Shown here: positions 53,953-64,000 of the stretch, piece after piece | How positions within the stretch are numbered: the stretch's first letter is position 1 | How the letters are laid out: each line of letters starts with the position of its first letter | Source of the DNA: Oerskovia merdavium | GTDB taxonomy: Bacteria > Actinomycetota > Actinomycetes > Actinomycetales > Cellulomonadaceae | DNA: 64,000 nt | NCBI RefSeq assembly: GCF_014836755.1 | Contig: NZ_JACSQF010000002.1 | Span: 217,770-281,769, forward strand | Direction: 5' to 3' | Program-made: the position numbers and the translations under genes | Notes under the pieces: generated by a model | What the model was told of the DNA's origin: nothing | What the model saw: only the letters and a program-made list of their open reading frames with translations | Database searches by the model: none

Positions 53953-54845
53953 TGTTCCGCGCCGAGCTGCTCAAGCTACGCACGACCCGCACGCCCTGGA
54001 TCCTCGGAATCGTCGCCCTCGCGGGCATGGTCCTGGTCCAGGTCCTGACGATCGCCCTGCCGCGCATCCTGGCGGGGCTCGAGGGCATGGGCGGTGGGGC
54101 CACCGTGGGCCTCCAGGCCTCGCCCGAGCTGACCGCCGACCTCGCTCCCGACCTCACGGGCCTCACCGACCTGGGTTCGGCCGCCGTCCAGCGCGCCATG
54201 CTGGACCTGCTGGGCAACGGCCCCGCGGGCTCGGGCTCGGCGGGGGTCTCGGTCATCTGCATGCTGCTGCTGGGCGTCCTCGCGATCACGACCGACTTCC
54301 GCACCGGCGGGATCGTCCCCACGGCCCTCGTGGTCCCGTCCCGCCTACGCATCCTCGCCGGCAAGGCGGGCGCGACCGCGGTCGTCGCGCTCGTGATCGG
54401 CGCCGCGCTCGCGGTGCTCACGGCCCTGGGCCTGTTCGTGGCCGTCGCGTCGTCGCCGGGCGCGCAGCTCATGGTCGGCGCGGGTGACGTCCTGGGCGTG
54501 TGGGGGCGCGGGCTCGTGGTCCTGGTGCTGTTCGCGTGGCTGGGGCTGGGCATCGGGACGCTGATCCGGGGTCAGGTCGCCGCGATCCTGGTCGTCGTGG
54601 GGCTCGTGGTGGTCGAGCCGTTGATCCAGGCCGCGGTCGTGCTGCTCTCGGGCGGCACGTCGAGCGCGGCGGCGTGGCTGCCGCTGGGGCTGGGGTCGCT
54701 CGCGTCGACCGGCCAGAGCGCGACGTCGGTCCTGGGCGGCCTCGCCCCCCTGGGCGTCGGGGCCGCGATCCTGGGCCTGGTCGCGTGGGTCGCGGTCGCG
54801 CTCGGGTCGGGCGCGGTGACGTTCCGTCGCCGCGACCTCGTCTGA
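53952..54845 (+). CDS. ABC-2 type exporter permease
   Basis: A 297-aa membrane protein with six helices and the ABC-2 beginning FRAELLKLRTTRTPWILGIVAL. A long extracytoplasmic loop (about 45-95, rich in Leu, Gly and Ala) follows the first helix; TTDFRTGGIVPTALVVPSRLRILAGK is the typical cytoplasmic coupling segment. It overlaps the ATPase gene by one base. A strong hairpin follows the stop, then the two-component genes. Confidence 0.88.
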   Translation: MFRAELLKLRTTRTPWILGIVALAGMVLVQVLTIALPRILAGLEGMGGGATVGLQASPELTADLAPDLTGLTDLGSAAVQRAMLDLLGNGPAGSGSAGVSVICMLLLGVLAITTDFRTGGIVPTALVVPSRLRILAGKAGATAVVALVIGAALAVLTALGLFVAVASSPGAQLMVGAGDVLGVWGRGLVVLVLFAWLGLGIGTLIRGQVAAILVVVGLVVVEPLIQAAVVLLSGGTSSAAAWLPLGLGSLASTGQSATSVLGGLAPLGVGAAILGLVAWVAVALGSGAVTFRRRDLV

Positions 54846-54861
54846 CGGTCCTCTCGCGGCG

Positions 54862-54906
54862 GCGCCGTCGGGGGCCACGGCCACGTACCGTGGTGCCCGA
54901 CGGCGC
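54862..54906 (+). terminator. Terminator after the ABC permease
   Basis: 19-bp arms with two mismatches: GCGCCGTCGGG...CCACGG (54862-54880) pairs with CCGTGG...CCCGACGGCGC (54888-54906), 17 bases past the permease stop. No U-run. Confidence 0.6.
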
Positions 54907-55040
54907 TGCTCACCCGCGTGGGCGTGTCGCCCGGGGTCGGGGCACCCGAGCCCGGGCTCGCCCGCGGCGGTGACCTCACGCACGCACCTGCCCGCCCGAC
55001 CGACTACCGCACATCGACCGCTCGACCCGAGAGGAGCCTC

Positions 55041-56447
55041 GTGCTCGACGCACTGCACCGCCGTCTCGCCGCGATCGGCATCCGCACCGCGACGGGTCGC
55101 GACGCCCTGCTCGGCGCGGTCGTCGCGGTCCTCACGGTCGGCTTCCTGCTGGCCGTCGAGCGGGTCGCGCTGACGGACCTCGGCATCGTGGTCGACGGCG
55201 CGCCCGACTCCCTGCAGTTCTCGACCGGGGGACGGGTCGCAGCGATCGTGATCGTCGTCGCGCAGGCCATGGCGCTCACGCTGCGCCGTCGGGCACCGCT
55301 GCTCGCGCTCGCCCTGACCGTGGTGGGCCAGGTCGCGCTCGTGCCGGTGCTCCCCGCGTTCGTCTCGTTCCAGGCGCCCGCGACGCTCGTCGCGGCCTAC
55401 TCGGTCGGCGCGTACGCACCGCGCCGCACGGCCCTGTGGGCGGCCGGGGCAGCAGCGGGCGTGCAGGTCCTGCTGGGCTTCGTGCTCGGCGGCCCCGTGC
55501 CGATCACGTCGACGGGTCCCACGCCCGTCGCGGTCCAGGTCTGGGGCGGGCTGGCGTCCGCGCTCCTGACGTACGTGGCCTCGGCGCTCGTGGGCGCGTA
55601 CGTCGGCACGCGCCGTGAGCTGTTCGCCCAGCTCCAGGGTCGCGTGGCCCAGGCCGAGCGCGAGCGCGACATGCTCGCGGCGCAGGCCGTCCTGGAGGAG
55701 CGCGGTCGCATGGCCCGCGAGCTGCACGACGTCGCCGCGCACCACCTGTCGGGGATCGTCGTCCAGGCGGCCGCGGCCGAGCGCCTGGTCGACCGCGACC
55801 CCGAGCGCGCCAAGGAGTCGATGCGCTGGATCCGCACCCAGGGACGCGAGACGCTCGACAACCTCCGCCTGGTCGTCGGCATCCTGCGCAGCTCGTCGCA
55901 GGCCGGGCCCGGCGAGCCGGACGAGGAGGCACCGGCCGCGCCGCAACCCACGCTCGACGACGCGGACGAGCTGATCGACCTCGCACGCAGCGCGGGCGCC
56001 GAGGTGCGCGACGCGCGGCTGGGCGAGCCGTTCCTCCTGTCCCCCGCGGCGCAGCTCACGGTGTACCGCGTGCTCCAGGAGGCGCTGACCAACGCGCGCC
56101 GCCACGCGCCGGGGCGCGCGATCGAGGTCGTGACCGACTACCAGCAGGCCGCGCTCGTCCTCACGGTGACCAACCGGTTGCCGGTCGCGGCGATCAGCAC
56201 CATGGGGCCGGCCAGGCCTTCCGACCCGTCCAGCGACCCGACCCCTCCCGGTCACGGCCTCATCGGCATGACCGAACGAGCGGCCCTCGTCGGCGGGACC
56301 CTCAGCGCGGGACCGGTCCCCGGAGACGGCTGGCGGGTCCGGCTCACGGTCCCCCGGCCGGCCGACGCCGTGTCCCCCACCATCCCCGTGCGCTCGGCGA
56401 CGTCCGCGGACGAGCCGGGCTCCGCCGTCGGGCAGGAGGCCCCATGA
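55041..56447 (+). CDS. Two-component sensor histidine kinase (HisKA_3 type)
   Basis: A 468-aa membrane kinase. Residues about 20-180 contain five or six hydrophobic helices without a large outside domain, so the signal is probably sensed in the membrane. A coiled-coil ([24 protein letters not shown]) leads to the dimerisation helix with phospho-accepting His229 in [14 protein letters not shown]. The ATPase domain has the N-box region [15 protein letters not shown] and the G-box [21 protein letters not shown] 55041 has GGAG 5 bases upstream. It overlaps the response regulator gene (ATGA). It probably senses stress linked to the exporter upstream. Confidence 0.9.
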   Translation: MLDALHRRLAAIGIRTATGRDALLGAVVAVLTVGFLLAVERVALTDLGIVVDGAPDSLQFSTGGRVAAIVIVVAQAMALTLRRRAPLLALALTVVGQVALVPVLPAFVSFQAPATLVAAYSVGAYAPRRTALWAAGAAAGVQVLLGFVLGGPVPITSTGPTPVAVQVWGGLASALLTYVASALVGAYVGTRRELFAQLQGRVAQAERERDMLAAQAVLEERGRMARELHDVAAHHLSGIVVQAAAAERLVDRDPERAKESMRWIRTQGRETLDNLRLVVGILRSSSQAGPGEPDEEAPAAPQPTLDDADELIDLARSAGAEVRDARLGEPFLLSPAAQLTVYRVLQEALTNARRHAPGRAIEVVTDYQQAALVLTVTNRLPVAAISTMGPARPSDPSSDPTPPGHGLIGMTERAALVGGTLSAGPVPGDGWRVRLTVPRPADAVSPTIPVRSATSADEPGSAVGQEAP

Positions 56448-57106
56448 CCAGAGTGGTGCTGGTCGACGACCAGGCCGTCGTCCGCGCAGGCTTCACCGTG
56501 ATCCTCGAGAGCGAAGGCTTCGAGGTCGTGGGCGAGGCGGCGAACGGCACGGACGCCGTGCGCGTCGCGCGCCGGGAGCGTCCCGATGTCGTGTGCATGG
56601 ACGTCCGCATGCCCGGCGGGGACGGCATCACGGCGACGCGCGCGCTCGCGGGACCGGGCGTCGTCGACCCCGTGCCGGTGCTCGTGGTGAGCACGTTCGA
56701 CCTGGACGACTACGTGTTCGGCGCCCTGGAGGCCGGGGCGAGCGGGTTCCTGCTCAAGGACGCCGAGCCCGACGTGCTGGTCGACGCGGTGCGGCGCGTG
56801 GCGTCGGGCGAGGGTCTCGTCGACCAGACGCTCACGCGCCGCGTGATCGACGAGTTCGCCCGACGACGGTCCCCCGCCGCGCCGGACGAGACCGCCTCGG
56901 GACTGCTCACCGCGCGCGAGCACGACATCTTGGCGCTGCTGTGCCGCGGGCAGTCGAACGCCGAGATCGCCGCGACGCTGTTCCTCGAGGCGAGCACCGT
57001 GAAGTCGCACCTGAGCCGGATCATGACCAAGACGGGCATGCGCGACCGTGTCCAGCTCGTGGTGTGGGCGTACGAGCACGGGATCGCGGCGCCGTCGGCA
57101 CGGTGA
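56444..57106 (+). CDS. NarL/LuxR-family response regulator
   Basis: Partner of the preceding kinase. The 220-aa protein has a receiver domain with [13 protein letters not shown], phosphorylation site Asp53 in [11 protein letters not shown], a conserved Ser/Thr in VVSTFD and Lys in LLKDAEP; then a LuxR-type helix-turn-helix ([40 protein letters not shown]). The likely target is the ABC exporter operon 1.6 kb upstream, inferred from position. It ends 65 bases from the thiC stop; a long hairpin fills the gap. Confidence 0.92.
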   Translation: MTRVVLVDDQAVVRAGFTVILESEGFEVVGEAANGTDAVRVARRERPDVVCMDVRMPGGDGITATRALAGPGVVDPVPVLVVSTFDLDDYVFGALEAGASGFLLKDAEPDVLVDAVRRVASGEGLVDQTLTRRVIDEFARRRSPAAPDETASGLLTAREHDILALLCRGQSNAEIAATLFLEASTVKSHLSRIMTKTGMRDRVQLVVWAYEHGIAAPSAR

Positions 57107-57110
57107 CCCG

Positions 57111-59211
<2,101 letters not shown>

Positions 59212-60195
59212 TCACCCGTCCGTCGGTGCCCCCTCCGCGATGTCGTCGGACGTGTCGGGCTGGTAGACGCACACCCACAGCGCGCCGGCGCGCACGCTGA
59301 CCTCGAGCTTCTTCGACGGCTCGATCACGTCGCCGTCGAGCTGGCGCGGCTGCGGCCGGTCGGAGATCACCGAGATCCGTGACCCGCGCAGCACCTCCAT
59401 GTTGGGGACGCGCCTGCGACCACGCAGCACCCCGACGAGGAGCTGGACCCAGTGGCCCAGGTTGCGGGGCGCGAGGATCGCGACGTCCATCTGCCCGTTG
59501 TCGGGCACGGCGTCGGGCAGCAGGTTGACGCCTGCCTGGAGCTTGCCGACGTTCCCCACGAGCACGCTGCGCGCCCGACGGCGCAGCGCCGGCCGGTCGT
59601 CGACGCGCACCTCGACCTTCATCTCGTCGTCGGCGAGGTGCTTGAACGCCGAGACGACGTAGGCGAGCGCACCCGCCTTGGCCTTGAGCGCGGTCGGTGC
59701 GTCCTCCATCATCGCGGCGTCGAGCCCCATGCCCGCCATGACGGCGAACGCCTGTCCGTCGACCTCGCCGATGTCCACGGCGCGGCGCCCTCGGTCGAGC
59801 GCGAGGCGGATGCCGTCCTCCGGGTTCGGCGGGATGCCGAGGTTGGTCGCGAGGAGGTTGCCCGTGCCGCCGGGAAGGACCGCGAGGGCCGCCTCGGTCC
59901 CGACGAGCCCTTCGATGCAGGCGCGCACGGTGCCGTCGCCGCCGCTCACGAACACGACCTCGGCGCCGTCGTCGACGGCCTGCCGGGCCTGGCCGGTGCC
60001 GGGGTCCTCGGCGGTCGTCTCGAGCCAGGCCGGGGCGGGCCAGCCCGCGTCGGCGAGCTGGGCCTCGATGGTCCGGCGGAGCTCGTCGAGCCCCTCGACC
60101 CGGTTCGGGTTGACGATGACCGCTGAACGGAGCGGAGCGTGGTCGAGACGTTGCTGGGCGGCGGGCTCGGGCGTTGCTTCGTGGGACGGGTTCAC
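59212..60195 (-). CDS. Diacylglycerol kinase / sphingosine kinase-like lipid kinase
   Basis: A 327-aa DAGK-catalytic-domain protein, probably a lipid kinase. It shows VIVNPNRV at the start of the domain, the nucleotide motif FVSGGDGTVRACIEGL, AVLPGGTGNLLATNLGIP, and a beta-sandwich C-terminal domain with VLVGNVGKLQAGVNLLPDA and NGQMDVAIL. ATP as donor and diacylglycerol as substrate are inferred from the family; actinobacterial members also act on other lipids. GTG 60195 gives the normal length. It follows the CAP-domain gene by 68 bases. Confidence 0.88.
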   Translation of the reverse strand: MNPSHEATPEPAAQQRLDHAPLRSAVIVNPNRVEGLDELRRTIEAQLADAGWPAPAWLETTAEDPGTGQARQAVDDGAEVVFVSGGDGTVRACIEGLVGTEAALAVLPGGTGNLLATNLGIPPNPEDGIRLALDRGRRAVDIGEVDGQAFAVMAGMGLDAAMMEDAPTALKAKAGALAYVVSAFKHLADDEMKVEVRVDDRPALRRRARSVLVGNVGKLQAGVNLLPDAVPDNGQMDVAILAPRNLGHWVQLLVGVLRGRRRVPNMEVLRGSRISVISDRPQPRQLDGDVIEPSKKLEVSVRAGALWVCVYQPDTSDDIAEGAPTDG

Positions 60196-60263
60196 ACCTG
60201 AGTATGTCGCGACGGGCACCGGCTCGCCCGACAAGCGGACACCTCGGACCTTCCGGACGCCCC

Positions 60264-61352
60264 TCAGTACCCGAAGACCTGCACCCAGGTGTTTCCCGCG
60301 CGCCCCAGTCCCATCGCCGTGAAGTCGCAGTTGAGGATGTTCGCACGGTGCCCCTCGGACGCCATCCACGCGTCGACCACGGCCTGGGCCGTCTGCTGAC
60401 CGGCCGCGATGTTCTCGCCGCCGGGCCGCGCGTACCCCTGGGCGGTCACGCGGTCGCCGAACGTCCGCCCGTCGAGGCGCGTGTGGCTGAAGTACCCCTG
60501 GTCGACCATGTCCTGCGCGTGCAGGGTCGCGGCGCGGGCGAGCTGGTCGTCGGCCCGCAGGGCCGGGCAGCTCGCGGCCGCACGGTGCGCGTTGACGAGG
60601 TTCAGCACGGCAGCCATGTCTCCCGTGCCCGACGACGGAGCTCCCCCGGTCGAACCGGTTCCGCCCGTCGAGGGGGCAGGGTCCGCGAGCAGCGCGGCCT
60701 GGGTCGCGGCACCCGCCACACCGTCGGGCGCGAGGCCTCGTGCCGCCTGGAACGTGCGCAGCGCGCGGTCGGTCCCCGCACCGAACTCGCCGTCGGCCAG
60801 GACCGTGGCCCCGTGCACCTGCAGCCGCTCCTGGATCGCCTGGACCTCGGGTCCGGTCGCGCCGAGTTGCGGCGGGCCCGCGGGAGCGGTCGCCTCGGGC
60901 GCGGGCTCGGGAGCCGGCTCCGGGGGCGCGTCGGGCGCCGGGACGGCCACCTGTGTTTCCGGCTGGGTCCTCGGGGACTCCGACGGCTGCGCCGTACCGC
61001 CCTCGGCGAGGACCGGCCCGCGCGGGGCGTCGCTCCGGCTCGCGCGGTCGACGTCGCGGCCGAGCGCGGCGTCCCAGCGCGCGCCGATCGGCTCGAGGCC
61101 CGGCCCCTGGCCGCCGACCTCCTGGACGGCCGGGACCGCGAGCAGGCCGCCCACGAGGCCGAGCGTGACGACCATGACCTGGGGCAGCGCGGTCACGCGA
61201 CGCACCTCGCTCCCCGCGCGGGCGTGGCGGACGGCCTCGGCCCGGCGTCGGCGCCGGGCGGCGCGGGACGGCGGGGACGCGATCTGCTCGGCGCGACGAC
61301 GCTCGGCCCGGGTCTGCGGAAGGTGGTCGGGCACGGGGGAATCCAGCGGCAC
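60264..61352 (-). CDS. Membrane-anchored peptidoglycan-binding and CAP-domain protein
   Basis: A 362-aa protein with an arginine-rich cytoplasmic start (1-58), one membrane helix (about 60-80, QVMVVTLGLVGGLLAVPAV), a Pro/Ala/Glu linker, a peptidoglycan-binding domain 1 (about 150-215; GPEVQAIQERLQVHGA, DRALRTFQAARGLAPDGV), a Gly/Ser/Thr linker, and a C-terminal CAP/SCP domain (about 240-362; LVNAHRAAASCPALRADDQL, GYFSHTRLDGRTFGDRV, GGENIAAGQQTAQAVVDAWMASEGHRANIL). The CAP pocket residues (His in FSH, Glu in GEN, His in EGHR) are present. Role in the wall is unknown. GTG 61352 has GGAAGG upstream; the frame further on overlaps clpB. Confidence 0.86.
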   Translation of the reverse strand: MPLDSPVPDHLPQTRAERRRAEQIASPPSRAARRRRRAEAVRHARAGSEVRRVTALPQVMVVTLGLVGGLLAVPAVQEVGGQGPGLEPIGARWDAALGRDVDRASRSDAPRGPVLAEGGTAQPSESPRTQPETQVAVPAPDAPPEPAPEPAPEATAPAGPPQLGATGPEVQAIQERLQVHGATVLADGEFGAGTDRALRTFQAARGLAPDGVAGAATQAALLADPAPSTGGTGSTGGAPSSGTGDMAAVLNLVNAHRAAASCPALRADDQLARAATLHAQDMVDQGYFSHTRLDGRTFGDRVTAQGYARPGGENIAAGQQTAQAVVDAWMASEGHRANILNCDFTAMGLGRAGNTWVQVFGY

Positions 61353-61434
61353 GAGGGACCTTCCGTCAGCGGAACGTGGGCTGATCGTCCAGTATGCCCG
61401 TTCCGTGGGAGCGAGACCAGGCTGCGCACGCACG

Positions 61435-61464
61435 AAGGCCCGGCCCCTTCCGGGACCGGGCCTT
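61435..61464 (-). terminator. Distal terminator hairpin of clpB
   Basis: 13-bp arms AAGGCCCGGCCCC / GGGACCGGGCCTT with one mismatch and a 4-base loop, in the 184-base gap after clpB. Confidence 0.5.
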
Positions 61465-61487
61465 CCGCGCACGGGGTGAGCGCCGTC

Positions 61488-61515
61488 GTCGGGCAGGAGG
61501 ATCCCCCTGCCCGAC
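61488..61515 (-). terminator. Proximal terminator hairpin of clpB
   Basis: 10-bp arms GTCGGGCAGG / CCTGCCCGAC (61488-61497 and 61506-61515), 22 bases past the clpB stop. No U-run; a second hairpin follows. Confidence 0.55.
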
Positions 61516-61536
61516 GGCACGCACCTCACCGGGGCG

Positions 61537-64000
<2,464 letters not shown>

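Overview
This 64 kb window is chromosomal DNA of a very GC-rich actinobacterium. Gene content and order point to the order Micrococcales, near Cellulomonas, Oerskovia, Cellulosimicrobium or Sanguibacter: the conserved run hrcA-dnaJ-rsmE-HIT-phoH-ybeY-corC-era-leuA-recO-uppS ... dusB-glyS, a lepA-hemW pair, GTG and TTG starts, frequent 1-4 bp overlaps between genes, a CIRCE element and a cytosolic GH3 beta-glucosidase. The genus call is inference. I see no insertion sequence, prophage, CRISPR array, tRNA or rRNA gene.

Layout. 0-2.8 kb: dusB and glyS, separated by a terminator. 3.0-7.1 kb: a zinc-uptake operon znuA-znuC-znuB-zur-dedA behind a palindrome read as a Zur operator. 7.1-11.3 kb: VOC protein, uppS, recO and leuA; leuA is preceded by a leucine-codon leader peptide and hairpin (attenuator). 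11.4-18.6 kb: a block of envelope proteins (a multi-pass protein with a C-terminal repeat domain, two paralogous membrane-anchored beta-propellers, a membrane-anchored alpha/beta hydrolase) set inside the conserved core. 18.7-26.5 kb: era, corC, ybeY, phoH, HIT, rsmE, dnaJ and hrcA with CIRCE. 26.7-36.7 kb: MFS exporter, DUF3097, two proline-rich membrane proteins, an OatA-like acyltransferase, hemW, lepA. 36.9-41.3 kb: an overlapping trio (circularly permuted ATP-grasp, alpha-E, transglutaminase-like) of unknown product, divergent from a solitary PemK/MazF-fold gene. 41.4-48.1 kb: rpsT with a structured leader, holA, comEC and a nucleotidyltransferase-phosphohexomutase fusion. 48.3-52.9 kb: two small membrane proteins, then the GH3 gene with a palindromic operator and a TetR gene. 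53.2-57.1 kb: an ABC exporter and a two-component system. 57.2-64 kb: thiC with a TPP riboswitch, a diacylglycerol kinase-like protein, a CAP-domain protein and the 3' part of clpB.

Working together: the zinc operon carries its own regulator; hrcA-dnaJ is a heat-shock operon; thiC and leuA carry product-sensing leaders; the GH3 gene is probably repressed by the adjacent TetR; the histidine kinase and response regulator probably control the exporter before them. Several genes carry a TAnnnT hexamer 6-7 bases before the start codon with no Shine-Dalgarno sequence, suggesting leaderless mRNAs. The least explained parts are the ATP-grasp/alpha-E/transglutaminase trio, the beta-propeller block, and two long imperfect hairpins that bracket thiC.
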